Shown: one piece after another, positions 17,104 through 27,006 of the stretch
Layout: each line of letters begins with the position of its first letter
Numbering within the stretch: position 1 is the first letter of the stretch
From: Oscillospiraceae bacterium
Lineage (GTDB): Bacteria; Bacillota; Clostridia; Oscillospirales; CAG-272
Assembly: GCA_022009675.1 (NCBI GenBank)
Contig: CP091718.1
Location: 1,550,001-1,614,000 of the forward strand
Direction of reading: 5' to 3'
Length of the DNA stretch: 64,000 bases
Position numbers and translations under genes: made by a program
Notes under the pieces: generated by a model
Databases searched by the model: none
Seen by the model: the letters and a program-made list of their open reading frames with translations, nothing else
What the model was told of the DNA's origin: nothing

Positions 17104-18382
17104 TCAGGAATAGTACGGCTCCAGCTCCGGCGTTCTGGTGATGATCTCGGTGGAGCTGGCAGGGTACTTGCCCGTGTCGTAGGCGTAGAAGTTGGCACGC
17201 ACCTTACTGTACGCGCGCACCTGCTTATCGGTCAGCAGACAGCCGCTGTGGTTGTACTCCGCCCGCAGGCGCGTGCAGTCGTAGTGGTACCAGCGGGGCG
17301 AGGTCTTGGTTCCGATATTGACAAGGAGCCAGTAGTGCGTGTCGCTGGTCAGTCCGGGCGTGCGCTGGATCTCCTTGTACTCCACGCCCAGTCTGGACAG
17401 GAACGCGATGGCAACGGAATCGTAGGCGTAACAGTCGCCGGTTCCGTTGGACAGGCTTTCGTAGGCAATGCGTACACGGTCGCTCGTGTCCTCGGACGCG
17501 GCATACCGGATGTGGCTCTGGATATAGGCATACACCTCGCGCAGTTGGGTTTCGATCGTGGCGTTTGCCGTGATGTTTGCCGCAATGATCTCGTCAATCT
17601 TACGGTTGAGGCTTTCCTGCGAGATGCGGCTGGCACCGATATGCACCGTGCTTTTCGCGGTGGAGCGGTTGCCGGATACGTCCGTGGCGGTATAGATAAT
17701 GGGATAATCACCCGCCGCATTGGGATTGACGGCGGAGGTATCCACATCAATGCGCACCTCGCCGCAGCAGTTGTCCTCCACGATAAGACCGTCCCGGTAG
17801 GCAATGGCTTCCCCGACATAGGCGCTCGGCTCCGGAACCGAGCGGAACACGGGGCTCCGTGTCACGGATGACCGTGACGATTGATTGCAGGGGCTTGGTG
17901 CTGTTGCCGCTTGCATCGTTCACACGAAAGGTCACATCATAGTCCCCGAGCGCGGACAGCTCCGGCAACGGATCAACAAAGGCGGCGCTGTAGCTGTCGT
18001 ATTCCTTGATGGAGCCGATGAAATCCTCTGCAACGGGTGCCGTCTGCCCCAGTGCGCTGTAAACATGGCGGGGCGTTACGACCGGCGCCACGCGGTCAAT
18101 GACCTTGAGCCGCAGTGTATATGATTTCCCGGAGTCTGCCTGCACCGGAACCTCGTAGACGCCGGCGCGGGTGGCGCGGTCATCCTCGATGCCGTCGATG
18201 TGGCTGGTCGCATCGTCGCCCAGCAGCCGCACCGAGTCCGGGAGCAGATCGCCGACATGGATGGTCACGGATACAGTCCTGCCGCAACCGGTGAGCGGGG
18301 CGCACAGCCCCCCCGCGCAGACAACCGCCGCCAGCAGTCCGGCAAACAGTCTCCTTCTTTTTCCCTGTATATGAATCAGCAT
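17104..18382 (-). CDS. Transglutaminase-like lipoprotein with Ig-like repeats (one frameshift)
   Basis: About 425 residues. A signal peptide ends at the lipobox LTGC near residue 33. Two or three Ig-like (HYR/bacterial-Ig) repeats follow, each beginning with a phrase such as IDRVAPVVTPR or DTEAPVF and closing with DVTFRVNDASGNS or IIYTATDVSGN. A slip near 17850 joins the two frames. The C-terminal transglutaminase-like fold has a Cys in GTGDCYAYDSVAIAFL, a His in THYWLLVN and an Asp in YHYDCTRL. First gene of the operon, with GGAGG before its start. It may remodel or crosslink wall components, but its substrate is unknown. Confidence 0.82.
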
Positions 18383-18460
18383 AGTTTTTTATCCTCCGTC
18401 GGTTTGTCCTCCCCTTCGGCAGGCGGGTGTTCCGACACCGCTACGCGGTACCCAACCGAT

Positions 18461-18489
18461 ATTATAGCAAATTCCGGAACACAAGTCAA
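18461..18489 (-). promoter_or_regulatory. Promoter of the dlt-like operon
   Basis: TTGACT (18484-18489), 17 bp, TATAAT (18461-18466), 79 bases before the transglutaminase start codon. Confidence 0.85.
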
Positions 18490-18557
18490 TGGAGTGCGCG
18501 GGAATTATTCATGAAATTTTGCCCCGGTTGGATAATCCGGCATTCTGCAGACGGCAA

Positions 18558-18585
18558 GGAAAGGGGCTGCCGGACGGCAGCCCCT
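18558..18585 (-). terminator. Terminator of the RR-HK-GT operon
   Basis: Stem AGGGGCTGCCG / CGGCAGCCCCT (18562-18572, 18575-18585), followed on the minus strand by TTTCCTT. It separates the glycosyltransferase gene from the dlt-like operon promoter. Confidence 0.75.
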
Positions 18586-18601
18586 CTCTTTGCAGGCAGG
18601 C

Positions 18602-19864
18602 TCAATCGCCTGCCCCGGCAATCTGCCGGATCGTCACGGCGCGCTTGTGCCGGATCGGCTTCCAACCGACGCGGCGGGCGAACAGGGACGCGATGCAGAT
18701 CGGAACATAGGTGAACATGAACAGCGGGAATGTGAAGGTGAACAGGATCTTTTTCCACGCAGGGCAGTAGATGTTCCGCCACTCGGTCACGGTCGTGATG
18801 GCACCCAGTATGAACACCGTCAGAAACAGCCCGCACAGGATGTTCGCAACGGACAGGAGCAGCGTGGTGACGTTCTGGTCGGTCACGAACCGGTACACCG
18901 TCGCGCTGACGTTGACGACAAGTCCCGTTGCCGTCAGGATCGCGCCGGGCGCGATGTTCATGGTCATGTCGTAGCAGGAGAAGCGCCGGGAAATCGCCTT
19001 GCGCGGGCGGAATATTCCCCTGATCATGCGCTTGCCGTAGTACCAGAGCACCTGCAGATAGCCGCGTGACCAGCGCATCCGCTGGCGCCACGACTGGGCG
19101 AAGGAGGTCGGCTGTTCGTCAAAGAACACGGCACGGGGGCAGTAGCCGATGATTTCGCCGGATGTCACACGGTCGATGGTGAACTGGATATCCTCCGTCA
19201 GCAGGAAGAAGTTCCAGCCGCCGCACGCGTGCAGTACCCGCCGCGAGAACAGGAAGCCCGTTCCGGATACGGCACAGCTGCTGCCGAGCGCCATGCGTGC
19301 GCCGTTGAGGTAGCGTGCCTCGCGCAGGAACCACAGACCGTATCCGGCGCTGATCCAGTTGTCGCCGTAGTTCTTTGTGTTGCGGTAACTGGTGACGATG
19401 CTGTACCCCGCCGAGAAGGTTTTGTTCATTTCGGTAAGGTAGTCCGGACGAAGCAGGTTGTCCGCATCGAACACCAGAAATCCGTCATACTTTTTGACCG
19501 GAATGCGTTCCAGCAACCAGTTGAGTGCGTAGCCTTTGCCCACCTTGACCTTGTCCTGCCGCTCGTGGACGAAAGCGCCCCGCGCCCGGCAGACCTCCGC
19601 CGTTGCATCGGTGCAGTTGTCCGCGACCACGTAAATGTCGAACAGGTCGGCGGGGTAATCCTGCGCCCGGATGCTGTCGAGCAACTGCCCGATCACCGCT
19701 TCCTCGTTCCGGGCGGCGATCAGGAAGGCAAAACGGTTGCGGCGTCCGGGACCGTAAACGCGCGGTCGGCGCAGCCATGCAATCGGGATGTACGCGAACT
19801 GGTACGCATAGCACAGGAAGAACAATACCACCAGCAGGCGGTTGAACCATTCAATAAAATCCAT
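18602..19864 (-). CDS. Family 2 glycosyltransferase, membrane processive type
   Basis: 420 residues. An N-terminal membrane helix leads into a GT-A domain: FAFLIAARNEEAVIGQLLDS, VVADNCTDAT, the metal-binding FLVFDADNLL, TEDIQF, and a QRMRW motif (SWRQRMRWSRGYLQV) as in cellulose, hyaluronan and PgaC-type synthases. Four C-terminal membrane helices follow. It probably polymerises or transfers a UDP-sugar at the membrane. The start at 19864 lacks a clear ribosome site. It follows the sensor kinase gene after a 160-base gap and would be co-transcribed with it. Confidence 0.88.
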   Translation of the reverse strand: MDFIEWFNRLLVVLFFLCYAYQFAYIPIAWLRRPRVYGPGRRNRFAFLIAARNEEAVIGQLLDSIRAQDYPADLFDIYVVADNCTDATAEVCRARGAFVHERQDKVKVGKGYALNWLLERIPVKKYDGFLVFDADNLLRPDYLTEMNKTFSAGYSIVTSYRNTKNYGDNWISAGYGLWFLREARYLNGARMALGSSCAVSGTGFLFSRRVLHACGGWNFFLLTEDIQFTIDRVTSGEIIGYCPRAVFFDEQPTSFAQSWRQRMRWSRGYLQVLWYYGKRMIRGIFRPRKAISRRFSCYDMTMNIAPGAILTATGLVVNVSATVYRFVTDQNVTTLLLSVANILCGLFLTVFILGAITTVTEWRNIYCPAWKKILFTFTFPLFMFTYVPICIASLFARRVGWKPIRHKRAVTIRQIAGAGD

Positions 19865-20024
19865 ATAGGTCAGATGTGGGGGTGTGCCGTTCCTGCGGCT
19901 CCGCGCACGGACTGCCGGCGGAGGACAGGGAACGGAAAGGCGACTGCCGCGCGCCGCCCGGCTTGTGCCGGGGCAGTCAGACGCGCGGGGCGCGGGTGAA
20001 CAGTTGGGAGGATATCGCGGATTC

Positions 20025-22011
20025 TTACGGGGTTTCCTTCCCGGATGAAGCCGCCTGTGCGGCATCCTCCGGCGTGTACAGGGGGAAGGTAAGGCGCACC
20101 TTGAACAGGTCGCCGTCGATGGCAAGCTGCAGGCTCCCGCCCTGCAGCTCGGTCAGGCTTTGCACAATGGCAAGCCCCAGCCCGGAGCCTTCCGTGTGTC
20201 GGGAGGCGTCCCCCCGGACGAACCGCTCCAGCAGTTCCTCGGCGGGGATGTTGAGCGGCTCGGCGGATACGTTGCGGAAGGTAATGACCGCGACCGGTCG
20301 GCTCCCGCCCGGAGCGGCAGGATCCAGCCCCTGCCCGGGCGTCGAGGTACACGCGGGTGCCCGGCTGGGCATACTTGATGATGTTGTTCATCAGGTTGTC
20401 AAAAATGCGCCCGAGGTGCCTGCCGTCTGCCAGCACGGTCAGCGTCTTGTCCGGTGTCTGCACGATGAGATTCAGGTCGTGCGCGTGCAGACGTTCGGCG
20501 TACTCCCCCTGCACCTGCTCCAGCAATACGCCCACCTCACACGGGGCGGGAATCACATTCAGCACGCCGGAGGACGCCTTGGATGCCTCCAGCAGGTCAT
20601 CAATCAGCTTTTTGAGCCGGGTGCTCTGCCTGTCCAGCACATCGATGTAGGTACACAGGGTTTCGTCCGTGGGGGAGAGTTGCCGGATAAGCTCCACGTA
20701 GTTCACGATGGAGGTCAGCGGGGTTTTGATATCGTGGGACACGTTGGTGATAAGCTCGGTGCGGAAATGCTCGCTTTTCATGCGCTGCTCGACCGCGTCG
20801 GCAAGCCCCTGCCCGATGCGGTTGAGGTTCTCTGCCGAGACCCGGCAGTCATCCGGCAGTCCGGCGGTGCTCACGCGGTACTCAAACTCTCCCTTTGCCA
20901 GATGGGCGGCACCATCCTGCAGACGGCGCAGTCCCAGCGCGTAGCGGAGCGCGCACGCGCCCAGCACCACCAGCTCCAGAAGAACCAGCAGAAGAAAGAT
21001 CCCGGCGTACCCGCCTACCATCAGCGCATAGCCAACCGACAGATTGAGTGCCAGCAGGACGAGCAGGAGTACGAACGCCCGCCGGACAGGGGGGATTGCC
21101 TGCAAGGCGGCGCGCGTGCGGCGGAACAGCCAGCGAAGCGATTGCCCGACAGCCCGCAGGCATATCCAGACAAGCGTATGCCGGAATACCGTTCCCGCTT
21201 TGATGCGTACCGCCAGACTCATGGCATACCCGATGAGTAGCAGCATGGCAGGGATGTAAACGGCAATAATCAGCACTGCGGATGCCGCGAACATACTGCC
21301 GCCGACCGTCGGCAATGCGGTCAGCAACAGCAGCAGCATCACCGCCTCCAGCAGACCGACGAAAAAGGTGAACAGATCAAAGGGAACGCGATCTATCGCG
21401 CCCTCGCGCACGCCGTCCTCGCCCGGATGCCTGCCAGCCGCGCTCAGCAGAAAGACCAGGAGGCATATGGAGGCGGCAAGACCGGCAAGGCACACCGCCA
21501 CGTTCGTAACGCGGTAGCGGCTCAGGAAGAGCAGGCTCCGGTACATTCCGCGATACCATGTGTGCATGGCGCCGGAATCTGCCCAGAGGTGCAGGGTAAC
21601 GTCTTTGGTCACGGCAGGGTTGTCCGAATCCGGCACCGTAAGTCTCCATTCCAGATGGGACAGTCCCGTCTCGCCCTGATAGTTGCCCGAAAGCACGTTT
21701 CCGTCCCCGTCCTTGACCTGGTAGTACAGTCCGCTCCATGCGCGTATCCAGCTGTCCATTCCGTCCGGATCGGACAGGTAGTAGTTCGTTCCGTCATGCA
21801 TGGCGCGGTCAAGGTAGCTTTCGGTAAGGTCGGCGAGCAGCTGCTCCTGCGATACGCCGTCGTAAATGCCGTACACAGCCGACAGCCCGATGCCCACGCC
21901 GGAGACGGCGGTAAGGAAAGCCGTCACGGTCAGCAGGAGAACAGCGGCTGTTTTGGCGGCGAGCGAGTACGTCGCGGGGGAACGCCCGTTGCTTCGCGCG
22001 GCGCGTGTCAT
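20025..22011 (-). CDS. Membrane sensor histidine kinase (one frameshift)
   Basis: About 660 residues. A first membrane helix (22-45), an extracytoplasmic region of about 120 residues and a cluster of further helices between 165 and 370 lead to a HAMP-like linker. The DHp box is ELITNVSHDIKTPLTSIVNY. The CA domain has an N box (FDNLMNNIIKYAQPG) and, after a slip near 20345-20350, the G box GSGLGLAIV. The helix-rich sensor part resembles kinases that sense membrane or wall stress. It overlaps the response regulator gene by four bases (ATGA), so the two are translationally coupled. Confidence 0.88.
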
Positions 22012-22724
22012 GACCGCCCCTCCGCATCCAGTTTGTAGCCCTGCGCCCAGACCACCTTGAGAAACCGGGGCGTTGCCGGGTCTATTTCAATTTTTTCCCG
22101 CAGATGGCGGATGTGTACCGCCACGGTGCTGTCTGCGCCGAACGGCTCGTCCTGCCAGACGCGGCGATATATCTCTTTCGGAGAGATCACTTCGCCGGGG
22201 CGCCGCAGGAACAGCCGCAGGATTTCGTACTCCGTCGGTGTCAGGCTCAGTGCCTTCCCGTACAGGGAGACGGTGCGCGTGCGCTCGTCCACGGAAAACG
22301 CCCCGACGGTCAGTTGTCCGACCGTGCCTACGGGCTGTCCCGTCACGCTGCCAAGCTGCGTATAGCGCCGGAGCTGGGAACGGATGCGCGCCATCAGTTC
22401 CAGCGGATTGAAGGGCTTTGTCACATAGTCATCCGCGCCGACGGTCAGCCCCAGCACCTTGTCGTTGTCCTCACCCTTGGCAGTCAGCAGGATGACCGGC
22501 AGGTTGCAGTGCTCCCGGATGCGCGTCATGGCGGTGATACCGTCCATGACCGGCATCATAATGTCCATCACGACCAGCTGTACCGATTCGCGGCTGACAA
22601 TCGCGACTGCTTCCTTGCCGTTTGCGGCGGTCAGCACGCGGTAGCCCTCGGCTTCCAGGTATATCCGTAAAGCGGACACGATGTCCGCCTCGTCATCACA
22701 GACAAGGATTGTCGGTGTCTCCAT
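22008..22724 (-). CDS. OmpR/VanR-family response regulator
   Basis: 238 residues. The receiver domain has VCDDE at the acidic pocket, the phospho-Asp in VVMDIMMPVMDG, Thr in ILLTAKG and Lys in DYVTKPFNPLE. The winged-helix output domain includes LSLTPTEYEILRLFLRRPGE and STVAVHIRHLREKIE. First gene of RR-HK-GT, with two promoters and a direct-repeat candidate binding site upstream. Its nearest same-strand targets are its own operon and the dlt-like operon, which suggests control of cell-surface modification. Confidence 0.93.
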   Translation of the reverse strand: METPTILVCDDEADIVSALRIYLEAEGYRVLTAANGKEAVAIVSRESVQLVVMDIMMPVMDGITAMTRIREHCNLPVILLTAKGEDNDKVLGLTVGADDYVTKPFNPLELMARIRSQLRRYTQLGSVTGQPVGTVGQLTVGAFSVDERTRTVSLYGKALSLTPTEYEILRLFLRRPGEVISPKEIYRRVWQDEPFGADSTVAVHIRHLREKIEIDPATPRFLKVVWAQGYKLDAEGRS

Positions 22725-22759
22725 ACTGTATTTCTGCCCCCTTTCCCGCCAGTGCAGTC

Positions 22760-22788
22760 AGTATAACAGAAAACTCTTGAATTTGCAA
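22760..22788 (-). promoter_or_regulatory. Proximal promoter of the response regulator operon
   Basis: TTGCAA (22783-22788), 17 bp, TATACT (22760-22765). Confidence 0.75.
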
Positions 22789-22799
22789 GGGGAATTTGC

Positions 22800-22819
22800 T
22801 TAAGATTCTTTTTAAGATT
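22800..22819 (-). promoter_or_regulatory. Candidate OmpR-type direct-repeat box
   Basis: Two exact copies of TTAAGATT on the plus strand (22800-22807, 22812-22819) are spaced 12 bp start to start, about one helical turn, and sit 12 bp upstream of the proximal -35. This spacing is typical of OmpR/PhoB-family dimer sites and suggests autoregulation. Confidence 0.5.
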
Positions 22820-22857
22820 TCGTGCAGGAGGGGTAAAATTTTTTTCCGACCCGATGT

Positions 22858-22885
22858 ATTATAGCACATTTCTCCGGTTTGTCAA
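22858..22885 (-). promoter_or_regulatory. Distal promoter of the response regulator operon
   Basis: TTGACA (22880-22885), 16 bp, TATAAT (22858-22863), with ATGTGC before the -10. Confidence 0.75.
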
Positions 22886-22998
22886 TAGTGAAGATTACGG
22901 TTCGTGCAGCATCCGCTCGCCTGCGCGCGGGGACACTGCTTGTCAAGATATACAAAACAGGCTTGCACGTTCTTGCGAATATCGTTTTTTTCCTGTCT

Positions 22999-23027
22999 TT
23001 TTCAAATCTTATTTCTTGTGGTATAAT
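22999..23027 (+). promoter_or_regulatory. typA promoter
   Basis: TTTTCA (22999-23004), 17 bp, TATAAT (23022-23027), with TTGTGG before the -10. Confidence 0.65.
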
Positions 23028-23129
23028 AGACAATCGGTTATGAATACTCCGCGATGTATATGCGCGGAAAGCTAAGGAAAACGCAACGGACAAAGCCGCG
23101 TTTTTCAAGAGATGGGAGTGCAGAAAACA

Positions 23130-24978
23130 GTGATCCGAAATGATTTGAGAAATGTAGCCATTATCGCCCACGTTGACCACGGCAAAACCACGCTGGTGGA
23201 CGGACTTTTGAAGCAGGGCGGTGTCTACCGCGACAACCAGGAGACCGTGACGTGCGTGATGGATTCCGGCGCGCTGGAACGGGAGAGGGGCATCACCATT
23301 CTTGCCAAGAATACCGCTGTTCATTACAAGGGTGTCAAAATCAACATCGTCGATACCCCCGGGCACGCCGACTTCGGCGGCGAGGTAGAGCGCGTGCTGA
23401 AGATGGTCAACGGCGTCATCCTGCTGGTTGATGCCGCAGAGGGACCCATGCCGCAGACCCGCTTTGTTCTGCAGAAAGCGCTGGAGCTCAACCATCGCGT
23501 CATCGTCTGCATCAACAAGATAGATAAGCCGGACGCGCGCCTCGGCGAAGTGGAGGACGAGATCCTGGAGCTGCTGATTGATCTCGGCGCGAACGACGAT
23601 CAGCTGGATTCCCCCATGCTGTACTGCTCCGGTCGCGATGGCACGGCATCCCTGTCTCCGGATGAGCCGGGCAAGGATCTGACGCCGCTGTTCGACACGA
23701 TCCTGAATTACATTCCTGCTCCGGAGGGCGATGAGACGGCACCGCTCCAGCTGCTGGTGTCCTCCATTGACTATAACGATTACGTAGGGCGTATCGGCAT
23801 CGGACGCATTGAGCGCGGATGCATCAAGGTCAATCAGGATGCCATGATCTGCAACTACCACACGCCGGATGTGCCGCCCAAGCGTACCAAAAATCGTGAC
23901 GGTCATGCAGATTGACGGACTTTCCCGTCGCCCGGTGGACAGCGCCATGGTGGGCGATATCGTGTGCTTCTCCAGTGCGGGCAATGTTTCCATCGGCGAC
24001 ACCGTGACGGCGGTGGACTGCCCGGAGCCGCTGGAGTTCGTCAAGGTCAGCGAGCCGACGCTGGAGATGACCTTCTCGGTCAATGACAGCCCGTTGGCGG
24101 GCAAGGAAGGCAAGTTTGTCACGTCCCGCCAGCTGCGCGACCGACTGTACCGCGAACTGCTCAAGGACGTGTCCCTGCGTGTCTCGGACGGCGAGACGAC
24201 CGATGAGTTCCGCGTAGCGGGGCGCGGCGAGATGCATCTGTCCATCCTGATCGAGACTATGCGCCGGGAGGGCTATGAGCTGACCTGCTCTAACCCCCGC
24301 GTGCTGTACAAGGAGATCGACGGGCAGAAGTGCGAGCCTATGGAGCGTGTCACGCTGGACGTGCCGAATGATTACGTCGGTGCCGTTGTGGAGAAGCTGG
24401 GTCAGCGCAAGGGTGACCTGGTCGAGATGGTGCCGCTGGGCTCCGGAAACCGGATGCGGCTGGAGTACGTGATCCCCACCCGGTGCCTGTTCGGCTACCG
24501 TTCCGAGTTCCTGACAGCCACGCACGGCGAGGGTGTCATGAACACGCTGTTTGAAGGCTACCAGCCCTACCGTGGCGAGGTCGTCATGCGCTTTACCGGC
24601 TCCCTGATCGCGTCCGAGGCGGGCGTGACTACCCGGTACGGATTGTACAAGACGCAGGAGCGCGGACAGATGTTTGTAGGTCCGCAGACCGAGGTTTATG
24701 AAGGCATGATCGTGGGGGAGAACCCGAAGAATGATGACATCGCCATCAATCCCTGCCAGGAGAAGCACCTGACCGCTATCCGTTCCACGGGCGCGGACGA
24801 AAAGCTGATTCTGGTGCCTGCCAAGATTTTCTCGCTGGAGGAAGCCATCGAGTTTATCAAGGATGACGAGCTGATTGAGGTCACGCCCAAGTCCATCCGC
24901 CTGCGCAAGAAGATTCTCAATACCGAACTGCGGATGAAAGAAATGATGCGCGTCCGCCGCGCAATGCAGCAGCAGTAA
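23130..24978 (+). CDS. typA: Ribosome-associated GTPase TypA/BipA (one frameshift)
   Basis: Translational GTPase that binds the 70S ribosome and aids assembly and stress translation. The G domain shows G1 [15 protein letters not shown]2 RERGITI, G3 [15 protein letters not shown] and G4 [12 protein letters not shown] slip in the A5 run at 23889-23893 shifts the rest into the next frame ([20 protein letters not shown]), through the EF-G domain V-like region ([15 protein letters not shown]) to the TypA-specific C-terminus ([20 protein letters not shown]). Length about 615 residues is normal. I favour the GTG at 23130 ([13 protein letters not shown]); ATG 23112 is the alternative. Confidence 0.95.
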
Positions 24979-25045
24979 ATCCGCGAAGCGTACGGTTTCG
25001 CCCGGTATTATCGGATTTCGGCAAGGCAAAAATAATAGAACACAA

Positions 25046-25078
25046 AAAGGGGAGCGGTTTTTGCCGCTCCTCTCTCTT
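25046..25078 (+). terminator. typA terminator
   Basis: Stem GGAGCGG / CCGCTCC (25051-25057, 25064-25070) followed by TCTCTCTT. The group II intron begins at the next base. Confidence 0.85.
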
Positions 25079-26980
25079 GTGTGCCCGGCACGCGTAATAA
25101 CTTGGCGGTGAAAGTCCGCTACAGGCATGGCAGTAGGAACTGTTAGCTAAAGACAAGGGCGTCCGTCGTGAGGCGGAGTCTGAAAGAAGTCGGAGGCAAA
25201 ACCTCGGTCTGACGAACAGAAACTGCATAAAAAAAAAGGCGTTTTGAAATGGATGAGTTTGCAAGACAAAACAAAGTCCGATACTGCCCGAAATTCAAGG
25301 CGTAAATGCAGCAGATATATGAGGTGAAAGTGATTACGCTTACCCGGGGAGGTCTTGCGGGTGCATAGGAGTAGACGAATTCGAAACGAAGCATAGTAAC
25401 AACGAACCGCAAGAAGTCAGCAGAAGCCATAGTACCGAGAAAAAAAGCTCGGGAAGGGCTGAACAATCATAAGTCTCAAGTAAACGGCTGAAGGAGGTCG
25501 GTACAATGAAAACAGAATACACCGGGAGTGGTGGCTTCCTGCAAAGGGATGGTGTGGAACACAAAGAGTATGCAGAAGCGTACAGTGCCGAAACTCAGAA
25601 AGCAGAAGAAAGAGACGGTGCAGACTTGCTTGAAAAGGTGCTTGACAGAGATAATCTGAACAGAGCCTACAGGCGGGTGAAAGCCAATAAGGGAGCAAGC
25701 GGAGTAGACGGAATGACCGTAGATGAAGCGCTTCCGTGGCTGAAGGAACATCGGGAAGAACTGCTCGAAAGCATAAGAAACGGCAAATACAAGCCGTCTC
25801 CGGTGCGAAGAGTGGAAATCCAAAAGGATAACGGCGGTGTACGAAAGCTTGGAATACCAACCGTAATAGACCGCATTATCCAACAGGCAATAGCGCAGGT
25901 GCTGACACCAATCTATGAGCCGAAGTTTTTCGGACGGAAGCTACGGCTACAGACCGCACAGAAGCGCAAAGGATGCAATACTCAAAGTGAAGGAGTATGC
26001 GGACGAGGGGTACCAATATGCCGTATGCCTTGATTTATCCAAATACTTTGACACACTCAACCACGAATTGCTTATGAATATGCTCCGACAGGAAGTTAAA
26101 GACAAGCGGTTGACAGACCTTATCAAGAAATATCTGAAGAGCGGAGTGATGGAGAACGGTATCGTAATGAAAAACGGAAGAAGGTTCCCCCCAAGGAGGA
26201 AATCTTTCGCCATTACTTGCAAATATCTATCTCGACAAATTCGACAAAGGAGTTTGAGGGCAGAGGGGTAAAGGTAATCCGCTACGCAGATGACATAATA
26301 CTCCTTGCGGGGGAGTATCCGTGCGGCAGAAAGATTGCTCGGAACAAGTACGTCATACCTTGAGAAGAAACTGAAGCTCAAGGTAAATACGGAAAAAGAG
26401 CCGGGCGGTAAGCGTTTATTCAATCCGAAATTTCGGTTTCTCGGCTTTGCGATGGGAAGGAACAGAAAGGGTACATATATCCGGGTTCACGCAAAGTCGA
26501 AGAAGAAAAGCCAAAGAAAAGCTGAAAAGACTTACTTCCCGAAGTCAGGGCAGAAAGCTTGACACCGTGTTTTTACAAGGTAAAGGTGTTCATGCGAGGA
26601 TGGCTTGGATATTACGGAATAGCGGAGATGAAGAACGATATGGAAAGGTGGAACGAGTGGCTTCGCAGAAGAATACGAATGTATATCTGGAAGCAGTGGA
26701 AGAAGCCGAGAACAAGGGTGGAGAACCTGAAGAAGTTGGGAATGCGCGACTGGCAGGCATACCGAAACGGAAATACCCGTAAAGGCTATTGGGCTGTTGC
26801 AGGAAGTGGGATACTGACCCACACCATTACAAACGAAAGACTTGCACGCCGTGGATATTACGATATATCCGAAGCGTACAAGTCTCTGCACTGTTTATGA
26901 TTGAACCGCCGTGTACCGAACGGTACGCACGGTGGTGTGAGAGGTCGGCTGCTCAGCTAATGGGCAGCCTCCTACTCGAT
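25079..26980 (+). mobile_element. Group IIC intron, copy 1
   Basis: 1,902 bp beginning with GTGTGCCCGGCACGCG (the GTGYG 5' signature). It contains a maturase/reverse transcriptase gene and ends with a domain V-like hairpin (CCGTGTACCG / CGGTACGCACGG), domain VI (GGCTGCTCAGCTAATGGGCAGCC) and CTACTCGAT. It lies immediately behind the T-tract of the typA terminator, the placement typical of class C group II introns. The 3' end is set by comparison with copy 2 at 49285. Confidence 0.9.
25506..26900 (+). CDS. ltrA: Group II intron maturase / reverse transcriptase, copy 1 (several frameshifts)
   Basis: Intron-encoded protein that splices and retro-mobilises the intron. It starts behind GAAGGAGGTCGGTACA. 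Pieces in three frames give RT0/RT1 (LNRAYRRVKANKGASGVDGM), RT3 (YGYRPHRSAKDAILKVKEYA), the catalytic RYADDIILL and the X/maturase region ending WAVAGSGILTHTITNERLAR. No endonuclease domain is visible, as expected for class C. Slips all fall in homopolymers, for example TTTTT near 25924 (shared with copy 2), CCCCCC near 26190 and GGGGG near 26310. Reassembled length is about 465 residues. Confidence 0.88.
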
Positions 26981-27006
26981 TGCCGCGCACGATCGGGCGC
27001 CTGCTG

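Larger units (their letters stand above)
22725..23129. other. Divergent control region, response regulator / typA
   Basis: No gene is supported here. It carries two minus-strand promoters for the response regulator with a direct repeat between them, and the typA promoter on the plus strand. Confidence 0.7.
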
